Part shown: in pieces, positions 12,986 through 20,444 of the stretch | Numbering within the stretch: the first letter of the stretch is position 1 | Layout: each line of letters begins with the position of its first letter | From: a virus | DNA: 56,492 nt | Direction: 5' to 3' (one strand) | Virus record (IMG/VR): IMGVR_UViG_3300023284_000467 | Span: 1 to 56,492 of that record | Made by a program: the position numbers and the translations under genes | The notes under the pieces: model-generated | Database searches by the model: none | What the model saw: only the letters and a program-made list of their open reading frames with translations | What the model was told of the DNA's origin: nothing

Positions 12986-13321
12986 ATGCGCTACCTCATT
13001 CTTTGCCTAATGGCGATATTCTTCCTCACCGCTAACCACCCAGTCGGAGAACCCAAACTTGAGCAGTCGCAAATCTGGAAAACATGCTGTGAACACAACG
13101 ATTGTTTCGTCCAGCAGGTACAGATCCTCACCATAGACACCAGCGAAGCAACCCTGCTAGTCGACGGCTACAGCACATCCGTTCCCAGTGACCGCATCTC
13201 ACCGGCTCCTACTTCCAACTGGTGGGTCTGCTATTTCGACAGAAATGGCGATCTAACACCAAAGAACATCCGCTGTATCCTCTATCCAGACCAAATGCGT
13301 CTAGGCGCTAGACAGCCGTAA
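12986..13321 (+). CDS. secreted cysteine-containing protein
   Basis: This is the only convincing plus-strand gene. The 111-residue product starts with a signal peptide (MRYLILCLMAIFFLTA). The mature domain contains CCEHNDCFV near residue 34 and a later WWVCYF...IRCIL, so two disulfides are likely. Small exported proteins with a CC-x3-DC segment occur in phages and alphaproteobacteria, but I know no function for them. The ribosome-binding site (TATGGACGG) is weak. It faces the lysis genes tail to tail. A role in the host envelope, such as superinfection exclusion, is conceivable but unsupported. Confidence 0.8.
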   Translation: MRYLILCLMAIFFLTANHPVGEPKLEQSQIWKTCCEHNDCFVQQVQILTIDTSEATLLVDGYSTSVPSDRISPAPTSNWWVCYFDRNGDLTPKNIRCILYPDQMRLGARQP

Positions 13322-13343
13322 AGACCCTACACGGCCTTTTCTT
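13315..13343 (+). terminator. weak intrinsic terminator after the plus-strand gene
   Basis: GCCGT (13315-13319), an 11-base loop, ACGGC (13331-13335), then CTTTTCTT. The stem has only five pairs and begins inside the last codons of the plus-strand gene, so efficiency would be modest. Confidence 0.4.
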
Positions 13344-13368
13344 GTAATAATGAGGAATAGTAACCGAG

Positions 13369-13405
13369 GACGCCCAAAGCTGCCAGCATGGGCAGCCCAG
13401 GCGTC
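13369..13405. other. strong two-part hairpin between convergent genes
   Basis: GACGCC (13369-13374) pairs with GGCGTC (13400-13405), and inside it GCTGCC pairs with GGCAGC around a six-base loop. It lies between the plus-strand secreted-protein gene and the stop of the lipoprotein gene. It has no T-run on either side, so a Rho-independent terminator is not clear. It may block transcripts from both sides or mark an RNA 3' end. Confidence 0.5.
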
Positions 13406-13435
13406 TCAGTGGCGGGATCTAGGCGGAGAGTAGCC

Positions 13436-13753
13436 TTACGGTACGAGCGGTATCTTCAACGTCGCATCTAGCAGATCCTTGAGCTGCTGCTCAATCTTCG
13501 CAGTAACTCCCTGCTCCGACTTGGTCGTATAGTTGATTACGATACTCCCTGGCCCTATACACATCTTCTTTCCCGCAGCATCATCAATGTCCATATACTC
13601 CCCACCCTCTGCCTGCGGCATCGCATCAACAATGACGTACACGTTCTTGTTCAGGTGGATGTTCGGTGACCCGGGCGACATCATCCCTTGGCCACACCCA
13701 CCCAAACCTCCTAAAAAGAGACACAAAAATACCCTAACGGCCAATATATTCAT
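13436..13753 (-). CDS. lipoprotein, possible outer-membrane spanin component
   Basis: This 105-residue protein starts at the ATG at 13753 behind GGGGAG. It has a lipoprotein signal peptide ending LGGC near residue 20. The mature part is small and mixed, ending in a helix (TAKIEQQLKDLLDATLK). It follows the amidase and a single-pass membrane protein, so a lysis role such as an o-spanin is plausible. It lacks the proline-rich body typical of many o-spanins. The lipobox is clear; the lysis role is inferred from position. One dispersed palindrome (13769-13788) lies just upstream. Confidence 0.75.
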   Translation of the reverse strand: MNILAVRVFLCLFLGGLGGCGQGMMSPGSPNIHLNKNVYVIVDAMPQAEGGEYMDIDDAAGKKMCIGPGSIVINYTTKSEQGVTAKIEQQLKDLLDATLKIPLVP

Positions 13754-13768
13754 TTTAACTCCCCACCA

Positions 13769-13788
13769 GAACCTGCACTCCGAGTGCA
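13769..13788. repeat. dispersed palindrome (copy 3)
   Basis: AACCTGCACTC-C-GAGTGCA on the plus strand, a perfect TGCACTC/GAGTGCA palindrome, in the short gap before the lipoprotein ATG. It could serve as an operator there. Confidence 0.55.
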
Positions 13789-13797
13789 GCATGGTAA

Positions 13798-14046
13798 TCA
13801 AGCGGCATCAAGCTTCTTCTCGACTCGCTGCAGGGTGTCCTTCATGGCCTCGAACCTCGCATCATCGAGTGCCTCATGCCCACTGCTCCAAGTGAACAAT
13901 TTTCCAATCGATCCATTCGTCTTTGCCAACTCATGTCGGACACCATTGCTCGATCGAAGCACTAAGGCGAGAACCACTACAATCACTCCCTGAACAGACG
14001 TTATGATAATCGGCCACCAACTAGTTACCGACTGAATCTCCGACAT
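13798..14046 (-). CDS. single-pass membrane protein, holin-like candidate
   Basis: This 82-residue protein starts at the ATG at 14046 (AAGGGGGAAGGCA upstream). It has one N-terminal membrane segment (WWPIIITSVQGVIVVVLALVL, residues 9-29) and a charged helical tail (EAMKDTLQRVEKKLDAA). Small proteins of this shape next to endolysins act as holins or as inner-membrane spanins. It overlaps the amidase stop, so translation is coupled. Position and topology support a lysis role but do not separate the two options. Confidence 0.75.
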   Translation of the reverse strand: MSEIQSVTSWWPIIITSVQGVIVVVLALVLRSSNGVRHELAKTNGSIGKLFTWSSGHEALDDARFEAMKDTLQRVEKKLDAA

Positions 14047-14602
14047 TGCCTTCCCCCTTGAGGTAGTCTTCGACGCCATCAGCGATACATCGAGCAATCT
14101 CGAGCTGCAAACCCTGGACTAGCATGAGCCAGGACTTTTCTGTGTCGATGAACGCAAGTTCAACAAGCACAGCAGGCATGGCCGTCCTTCTTAGAACAGC
14201 AAAATTCGCTTCTTTGATCCCTCGAAATTTTCTACCGGGGAAATGCTTTGGAACTTGGTCAGCAATCGCCTGGGCGAGCCTTCGACCCTTGACACTACCA
14301 GGATAAATCCAAATCTCACTACCATGAGCTTCCGGATCATCGGCCCCATCGGGGTCACGATCCGCGTTCGTATGAATCGACACAAATACTGAACCTGACC
14401 ATATGTTCGCCAACTGCGCCCGCCTGTTCAGAGCCAACGCATAGTCACCTGAGCGCGTAATTAACTGCACATGGCCTCGACGTTTAAATTCTACAGAAAG
14501 CTTCTTCGATACAGCGAGACATATATCCTTCTCGAGCAGATCGCCAAACACAGCTCCAGTATCAACACCACCATGACCCGGATCAATGACGACCCTAGCC
14601 AT
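14021..14602 (-). CDS. N-acetylmuramoyl-L-alanine amidase (endolysin)
   Basis: This 193-residue protein is an Amidase_3 enzyme, a zinc hydrolase that cuts the bond between muramic acid and the peptide stem. The motifs are complete: IDPGHGG with H10, E24, SIHTNA with H77, and the catalytic E148 in VLVELAFI. It has no signal peptide, so release would depend on a holin, for which the next gene is a candidate. Its start overlaps the stop of the upstream gene by one base. This is the endolysin of the lysis cassette. Confidence 0.95.
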   Translation of the reverse strand: MARVVIDPGHGGVDTGAVFGDLLEKDICLAVSKKLSVEFKRRGHVQLITRSGDYALALNRRAQLANIWSGSVFVSIHTNADRDPDGADDPEAHGSEIWIYPGSVKGRRLAQAIADQVPKHFPGRKFRGIKEANFAVLRRTAMPAVLVELAFIDTEKSWLMLVQGLQLEIARCIADGVEDYLKGEGNVGDSVGN

Positions 14603-14919
14603 TACGGAGCCTTCCTCGGCTTGATATTGAACTCGATATCAGTCAGCGAAGTCGTTACGTCCCCACCGGCACCTGTGATCTCCACTTCACCCCTGAACGG
14701 TCCTGGTGAGAGCTCACCAGCTAAAAACTGATACGTAGCTTTGCCAGTAGTCGGCACTGCATCAATCGTCATCGTCTTTTCGACAGCAAGCGCGGTCTTA
14801 ATCTTGTATCTAAGCTTGACGGTTGATCCTGTTAGATTAATAACCACACCAGTCACATCATCAGTCGCAGTGATTTCAAGAACGGAGCCAGTATCATTTT
14901 CAACAAATTGTACAGCCAT
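14602..14919 (-). CDS. beta-sandwich virion protein (BppU N-terminal-like)
   Basis: This 105-residue protein has the pattern of small immunoglobulin-like phage domains: DTGSVLEITATDD-TGVVINLTGSTVKLRYKI, then KTMTID, and GKATYQFLAGELSPGPFRGEVEIT. Similar units begin baseplate upper proteins or occur as stand-alone virion proteins. It closes the structural block just before the endolysin, with TGATG coupling to the frame upstream. Confidence 0.75.
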   Translation of the reverse strand: MAVQFVENDTGSVLEITATDDVTGVVINLTGSTVKLRYKIKTALAVEKTMTIDAVPTTGKATYQFLAGELSPGPFRGEVEITGAGGDVTTSLTDIEFNIKPRKAP

Positions 14920-15128
14920 CAGAACTTCCCCGTATGACTCTGTTTCTGTCCATATTTGAGGGTCTTACTTTGAGTCTGTGCAAAATTCAGCGAATAGCCT
15001 CGTAGCACATTAAACCCAAAGCTGAGTGGACGCAACACCGTAAATCTCACAGTGACCTTGAGCGCTTCGAACACCTTGCCCCAGATCTGGTCGTGTAGGA
15101 ACCATTTTGCTGCTATAGTCGGCAACAA
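14919..15128 (-). CDS. small hypothetical protein, start uncertain
   Basis: This 69-codon frame fills the gap between two structural genes. It lies in the same frame as the upstream adhesin, directly after its TGA, and its only early start codons are two TTG triplets close to a GAGGTG. The product is basic and moderately hydrophobic (EALKVTVRFTVLRPLSFGFNVL). Its stop overlaps the next ATG (TGATG). It could be a coupled small protein or the result of TGA read-through on the adhesin. Confidence 0.4.
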   Translation of the reverse strand: MLPTIAAKWFLHDQIWGKVFEALKVTVRFTVLRPLSFGFNVLRGYSLNFAQTQSKTLKYGQKQSHTGKF

Positions 15129-16190
15129 TCACCTCAAATAAGGAATAATCCCCGAACCACCGATCATATCACGGATCGCCGTTGCGGCGGCCAAGCTTCT
15201 CTCGGCGTATTTAACCGTTGCTATGTCCAGATACAGGTAAGCCAGGACCAATGAGCCTCTGGTATAGACATTGCACGAAATTCTGTTACAGGTGACGGCA
15301 TCTTTTTCTTCTGTATCTGTACCCCATCCGCCGTCGTCGTCGTTTTCATCATGGAAAATATCGAGGGTAGCACTGTCCGACCACAAAAGATGTAGGGTTG
15401 CCCCATCTACGCTCAGGCAGATTATGGTGTTCCCGTTTATTGCGCTGGTTCCGGCAGCGGTGACCCCGGCGTCTGTGGTGATTGTTGGGTCTGCCCCGCT
15501 GTCGAATTTCGCTATAGAAATTCTCGCGTTGAAATCTCCGTATGGCACACGGACTTTTGTCGCCCCCGAAACATAGGACACCCCGTGATTGTGGGGTAAC
15601 TTTAATCCGAACGCGCCAGTCGCATCAATGACTTGGTCCGCCGTGTCCAAAACATTTGTGGAACTAAGGGAACGGTGGAGGAAATCGTCAAGCGTATCAT
15701 TGAAATAAAAAAAGTGCATTCGATCCGATAGGCCCAAGACGATTACGATTCCCGAATAATCGTTAGTAGATGCCGCTCCGTCCACCTGAACATTTGTTGT
15801 CCAACCAGCCCCCTCTTCCCTCGCATAAAAGATTGCACCGTCACCTCCATCTTGACCCGCATAGCCGATTATAACATCTCCGTCTGACCTAACAGCAATT
15901 GAACACGCCTCAACGCCAGCAAGAGGTGCATTCGTTACAACCACTTCATTCTTAGTCGTAAACGTATCCGTCCCGGGATCGAAAACATGGTAGCGAACAA
16001 TGCCACCCGCACCTTGGGTGGCGATGTGGATATCCCCACTGTCCTCAAAGCACCACATGGAAACGACAAGCTCACCCGTCAAAGAGAAATCAACGTCCGC
16101 CCAATTTCCATCAACGGCTGGGTCACTAGTCGCCTTCATTGCAACTATGGCAGTAAGACATGGATGCCGCATGATCGTATAAGTAGCCAC
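15129..16190 (-). CDS. adhesin-like repeat protein, paralogue 1
   Basis: This 353-residue protein is the shortest of three tandem paralogues (15129-19539). Shared elements in order are VAMKATSDP, SLWCFED-GDIHIA, DGDVIIGYAGQDG-DAIFYAR, LSDRMHFFY, HRSLSS-N-LDT, YVSGATKV-R-PY and LHLLWSD. The repeated strand units, each with a polar turn, suggest a beta-propeller like those in sialidases. I infer a surface-exposed tail fibre or receptor-binding part. Its C-terminus differs from the other two and lacks the NYY-GPF ending. Confidence 0.75.
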   Translation of the reverse strand: MATYTIMRHPCLTAIVAMKATSDPAVDGNWADVDFSLTGELVVSMWCFEDSGDIHIATQGAGGIVRYHVFDPGTDTFTTKNEVVVTNAPLAGVEACSIAVRSDGDVIIGYAGQDGGDGAIFYAREEGAGWTTNVQVDGAASTNDYSGIVIVLGLSDRMHFFYFNDTLDDFLHRSLSSTNVLDTADQVIDATGAFGLKLPHNHGVSYVSGATKVRVPYGDFNARISIAKFDSGADPTITTDAGVTAAGTSAINGNTIICLSVDGATLHLLWSDSATLDIFHDENDDDGGWGTDTEEKDAVTCNRISCNVYTRGSLVLAYLYLDIATVKYAERSLAAATAIRDMIGGSGIIPYLR

Positions 16191-16192
16191 GA

Positions 16193-17281
16193 TTAAATCT
16201 CGAACGGTCCCACGTAATAGTTTTGGTCCGGAAACTCTACCAGTGAGAGTTTACCAATAGAACCGCCAGCTAGAGGATACTCACAATATTTAGCTGTAGT
16301 CCCGTCTAGAAACAGAAACGCCAGAACCTTCGCCCCCCTCGTATAGACGTTGCAGCTGATACGGTTGATGGTTGCTGCGTCAATTATTTCCTCGTCTGTT
16401 CCCCATCCTGCGTCATCGGCGTTTTCATCGTGAAAAACATCCGTGTCGGTAATATCAGAAAAAAGCAAGTGAATCGTGGTTCCATCAACGGCTAAGCACA
16501 TCACGGGTGTTCCATTGTTAACCTTAACGTCAAGCGCAGAGACTACCGTATCTGTAGTAAGCGTGGGATCAGCTCCGCTGTCTAGCTTCGCGATAGAAAT
16601 TGAGCCGTCAGCATCTACATAAGGAATACGAACCTTTGTTGCTCCTGAGACGTAAGACACTGCCTGCCCGAACGGATGGTTCGTGTTCACAACAATAGTG
16701 GTGTCTATCGCCTGGTCAACAGTGTCCAAAGAATTGCTGGAGCTTAGTGAACGGTGGTATGCCGTAGCCGCTGAACCGCTGTCCTCATTATAAAAGAAGT
16801 GCATCCTGTCCGACACTCCAAGAATAACGACCGCACCAGTAAAATGTTCTGCGCTCCCCCCGTCAACACGTATATTCGTAGTCCAGGTGGTCACTTCACG
16901 GCGAGCATAAAACACGGCGTCGTCATTCGCATCATCTCCAGTATAAAGAATTATTCTGTCCCCGTCTGACCTCTCAGAAATCGAAACTCCGACTCCCTCT
17001 GCAAGATTTGGTTTATTTGTGACCACAAAGTCCGGTGCGAAAAAAAACCGTCCTACCCCAACATCAAATATATGGTTGTAGATTTTTCCGTCCGCATCCA
17101 CTGATGCTATCCTAATATCACCGCCAGTAGTCTCAAAACACCACAAGCTAACAGTGTCTCGACCATTATTCGTAGTATAATCAACCTGACTCCAATTCGC
17201 GTCAACATTAGGATCAGCTGTAGCCTTCATTGCTACAATGAACCTGGACTTATATAGCATTATTGCGTAAGTATCAGCCAT
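16193..17281 (-). CDS. adhesin-like repeat protein, paralogue 2
   Basis: This 362-residue protein is very similar in layout to 15129-16190, with AMKATADPNVDANW, DRIILYTGDDANDDAVFYARR, VSDRMHFFY and YVSGATKVRIPY. It ends FPDQNYYVGPFEI, a tail shared with the large paralogue upstream. Two bases separate it from each neighbour. It probably arose by duplication of the adhesin domain. Divergence between copies is even along the length, as in an old duplication. Confidence 0.77.
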   Translation of the reverse strand: MADTYAIMLYKSRFIVAMKATADPNVDANWSQVDYTTNNGRDTVSLWCFETTGGDIRIASVDADGKIYNHIFDVGVGRFFFAPDFVVTNKPNLAEGVGVSISERSDGDRIILYTGDDANDDAVFYARREVTTWTTNIRVDGGSAEHFTGAVVILGVSDRMHFFYNEDSGSAATAYHRSLSSSNSLDTVDQAIDTTIVVNTNHPFGQAVSYVSGATKVRIPYVDADGSISIAKLDSGADPTLTTDTVVSALDVKVNNGTPVMCLAVDGTTIHLLFSDITDTDVFHDENADDAGWGTDEEIIDAATINRISCNVYTRGAKVLAFLFLDGTTAKYCEYPLAGGSIGKLSLVEFPDQNYYVGPFEI

Positions 17282-17283
17282 AA

Positions 17284-19539
17284 TTATAGTTGGAATGGTC
17301 CGCAGTAATAGTTCTGGGTCGGAAATTCCGTAACACTCAGTTTATCGAGTCCTACCGGAACCTCACTGTACTTCATTGTCCCTCCGTCAGAATAGACAAT
17401 CCCCATAACATCACCGTCACCCCGATCGAAAATCGCGCAGGACAATCGGTCGGTTGTTGTGTGGCCGGTTTGGACATCGTTAATATTTAGCGCGGTTCGC
17501 CAAAAAGCTTCGCTCTCAACCCTCCTAGAAATCCAAGTTTCAAACGTGAGCCTGTCACTCCATACAACATAAGCGGTTGTGCCGTTCGTCGCCATACACG
17601 CTACCGCAGTCCCATTTTGAATCCTAGAATCCGAATTGGAGAGCGAAGCGTCGCTAATTAGAGTGGGATCTGCTCCGCTATCAAGCCTAGTAAAAGTCGT
17701 CGTGGATGTATCTCGATAGCAACAAAACACTTTCGTTGCGCCTGAAACATAGGAAATGCCTCGTACAAACAAGTGTGCTTGGCCTATAAAGGCTGTTGAA
17801 TCTATTTGTGCTTGTGTGTCCAGTGAGTTACCGCTGCTTAAAGACCTGTGGTAAACACGCGAGACGCTAAAAATCGCGTGTTCTTTATAAAAGAAGTGCA
17901 TTCGGTCTGATGCGCCTCGAACAACAGCAGCACCCTGAAAATCATTGGCGCTCCCTCCGTCAACACGCACGTCAGTGGTCCAGGAGCCTTCTTTTCTAGC
18001 GTAGTATACGGCGTCGTCACTAGCATCAGCGCCGGTGTACAAAATTATTATGTCACCGTCGGATCTCAGTGCTATAGAACATCCTTCGGATGCACTAACT
18101 GGATTATTAGTGACTACGGTCTCATCTTTGGTCGTCCAGGTATCTGTACCTGGATCAAAAAGATGGTAAGCAACACGACCATTCAGTTGCTGGGTAGCTA
18201 TATGGATGTCTTGGCCATCCTCAATGCACCAAAGACTTTGAATAGTATCTGTCCCTGTGATTGTAACCGAATCGTCCTGGTTGCTCCAATTGTTGTCTAA
18301 TAGAGGGTCACTGCTTGCCTTCATCGCAACAATTTTTAAGAGGTCTGCGGTCAAAGCAAACGTATAACTTGCACCGCCGATAAAAAATGGGCCGACGTAA
18401 TAATTGGCGGGGACCCAGGTGGCGTCACTCAACGCGGTAAAATCAACTGGTAACACGAATTGAATGACCTCATAGCTAACTATAGAGGTTGTGATGGTCG
18501 CTACCCGCATCCGATATCGAACCAGGTTAGACGCCGAGAAGTCTGCGGCACTCTGAATATCATCGATCTGGTTGCCGTCAATACTGTCATTCCGCCCGAC
18601 TGAGAACGGGTGACTCGCATGGTCTAGGCAGTTAATTATTGACCGTGCTTCATCGATGGTCGTTATACTGTCGGTTACTGACGCGCTGGTAAGGGCCACC
18701 GCTGCCTCCCTTTGCACGTCCCACTCCGTCCCTTGACATTCGACCACAGCAATACTGTGGGTTGAGGTGGCATTTTGGCCAGAAGGTGAAGCGTCTCCCC
18801 GTCTGACTCGGACTGTGGTAGAATTCTGGAGATCCGCTTGCCAGGCTCCATCCCGCATGTCGTCAGCACCTTCAGATGTTTCGTAGCTGTGTACCAAGAA
18901 GGTTTTTGTTTCAACGGTAGTTCCGATCGTATCTGTCCCAGAAGTAGCCGAGCTAGACGTAACATCAATCTCCCTGTGATCAACGATAAATTCAGTCGAG
19001 CTGCATTTGATTACATAGAGTGTTCCGTTGCAGTCTCCCACACTAGCTCGCCGAGAAAGAGTGACCGAAGTCGTTGATCCACCGTTATATCTAACTTGTA
19101 CAGCCGCATCGTTCCAATCATCGTCACTGGATTGGGGTGAAGTATACTGATAGGAGTAAATCATGAACGCGGTAGATTGCGTGGTTACGTTGTTAATTGT
19201 TTGATTAAAGGAGGCGGTCCCGTCAGTTAATCCAGTGACGGTTCTCTTCTCGATGGTTATTGACGTGTCCCATTCGACGATAAATATTTGGAATATAGAA
19301 GCGTCCGTATCAGCTCTGGCTGACGCGGATACCCGTACAGCAGCTGTCCCCGAATTATCGATGATCTCAACTTCACCAAGTCGATCTTGGTGTTGGTCGG
19401 TGATTGTGCCAGTATTCCTGACGGACCAGAAGGGTGTGCATTGGGCGTGAGCTTGTCCCTTAGAAAGATTTACGGCGGTGCCTTCAGTAGCAGCAGTAAT
19501 CGAAACTTCTTTGTATTCAACGGATTTTACGACGGCCAT
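17284..19539 (-). CDS. large adhesin with N-terminal beta domains, paralogue 3
   Basis: This 751-residue protein has an N-terminal half (residues 1-385) of repeated beta units. Each carries VEC/IKC-type strands and short TTIDEA or TTVETKTF segments, and the half ends in NYYVGPFFIGG. The C-terminal half is the propeller-like domain of the two downstream paralogues (KIVAMKASSDPLLDNNW...IIILYTGADASDDAVYYARK) and ends FPTQNYYCGPFQL. The NYY-GPF tag closes each half, so it looks like a domain-end motif. It probably attaches the adhesin to the tail, while the shorter paralogues supply extra binding domains. Confidence 0.78.
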   Translation of the reverse strand: MAVVKSVEYKEVSITAATEGTAVNLSKGQAHAQCTPFWSVRNTGTITDQHQDRLGEVEIIDNSGTAAVRVSASARADTDASIFQIFIVEWDTSITIEKRTVTGLTDGTASFNQTINNVTTQSTAFMIYSYQYTSPQSSDDDWNDAAVQVRYNGGSTTSVTLSRRASVGDCNGTLYVIKCSSTEFIVDHREIDVTSSSATSGTDTIGTTVETKTFLVHSYETSEGADDMRDGAWQADLQNSTTVRVRRGDASPSGQNATSTHSIAVVECQGTEWDVQREAAVALTSASVTDSITTIDEARSIINCLDHASHPFSVGRNDSIDGNQIDDIQSAADFSASNLVRYRMRVATITTSIVSYEVIQFVLPVDFTALSDATWVPANYYVGPFFIGGASYTFALTADLLKIVAMKASSDPLLDNNWSNQDDSVTITGTDTIQSLWCIEDGQDIHIATQQLNGRVAYHLFDPGTDTWTTKDETVVTNNPVSASEGCSIALRSDGDIIILYTGADASDDAVYYARKEGSWTTDVRVDGGSANDFQGAAVVRGASDRMHFFYKEHAIFSVSRVYHRSLSSGNSLDTQAQIDSTAFIGQAHLFVRGISYVSGATKVFCCYRDTSTTTFTRLDSGADPTLISDASLSNSDSRIQNGTAVACMATNGTTAYVVWSDRLTFETWISRRVESEAFWRTALNINDVQTGHTTTDRLSCAIFDRGDGDVMGIVYSDGGTMKYSEVPVGLDKLSVTEFPTQNYYCGPFQL

Positions 19540-19546
19540 TTTGCAT

Positions 19547-19864
19547 CTAAGGAACTAGATCTTGGCCGGTAACCCCTGCAACGTCGTCCCAAACTGCAAC
19601 AATTCGGGCTTCTATTACTGAGTCGATTGAGGTAGCGTCTATAGTAACATCAGCCGCAACTGCCAGAGAAAATGGCAAAATCCATTCATGGGGTCGAGTC
19701 AACACTCTTGTCGCTAGATTCCCTCGTCTTGACCATTGAATATCCGTTAGTGAAGTCTTCGCTTCCCCTTGAACATCGGTAGCGACCTTGGCGATAGCGA
19801 TTTTTATCTTGCTCCGAAAATCGCTTGTTTCAGAAAAGTTGAATGATTCCAAGAAAGACGCCAT
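19547..19864 (-). CDS. hypothetical virion protein
   Basis: This 105-residue protein has a helical N-terminus (FLESFNFSETSDFRSKIKIAIAKVATDVQ) and a beta-rich C-terminal part. It stands between two structural genes with its own start behind a purine-rich site. No family recognised; a tail accessory role is inferred from position alone. Confidence 0.7.
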   Translation of the reverse strand: MASFLESFNFSETSDFRSKIKIAIAKVATDVQGEAKTSLTDIQWSRRGNLATRVLTRPHEWILPFSLAVAADVTIDATSIDSVIEARIVAVWDDVAGVTGQDLVP

Positions 19865-19875
19865 AATCTCTCCTT

Positions 19876-20439
19876 CTAGCTTTCAATCACGTAGTGACTG
19901 ACCAGAACTCTCAATCTTCCACCTGTTGGAACTTCATTCGTAATTCGCAGGTCTGCATCGTCGGCACCCACACCGACAATACCGGCCCCATTACCCCTTA
20001 CAATTCCAGACCCAGCGGCAATACCAGCATGAGACAGGACAACTCCGTCGACCGTATTACCATCGGTTGGTTCAGTGGGAACAGCAGTGGTACCGAACCC
20101 AATTCGAACTCCGACGTCAACTGAAACTGCATTGTCAATCGTAGCCTCGATCATCGTGACGACGATTTTATTCCCTGTGGCGATGGTAATTATCGGGTCA
20201 TCTGTTTGCGCCGTCGTTGCGACGTATTCCCGCGAAACAACGTTCGGGTGGCCGCCAATGACCCAAGGAATCCCGTGACGGTTTGCATACCAATCAGTTC
20301 TATCATTGGCAGCTACGGCGGTTGGACTTGCACCATGCGCGAGTGCCTTTTGACCAACCTTAACAGGGTTGTCTCCATCGGCGGCATCATGCGCTCTGGT
20401 GCCGTGGGTCTGTTGACCTTGGCCGGTTACATCAGCCAT
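19876..20439 (-). CDS. hypothetical virion protein
   Basis: This 187-residue protein starts with a polar segment (MADVTGQGQQTHGTRAHD) that continues KALAHGASPTAVAANDRTDWYANRHGIPWVIGGHP. The rest is beta-rich (IITIATGNKIVVTMIEATI, VDVGVRIGFGTTAVPTE). The N-terminal part resembles that of other phage structural proteins that decorate tail fibres. No enzymatic motif is visible. Confidence 0.72.
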   Translation of the reverse strand: MADVTGQGQQTHGTRAHDAADGDNPVKVGQKALAHGASPTAVAANDRTDWYANRHGIPWVIGGHPNVVSREYVATTAQTDDPIITIATGNKIVVTMIEATIDNAVSVDVGVRIGFGTTAVPTEPTDGNTVDGVVLSHAGIAAGSGIVRGNGAGIVGVGADDADLRITNEVPTGGRLRVLVSHYVIES

Positions 20440-20444
20440 TCAAC

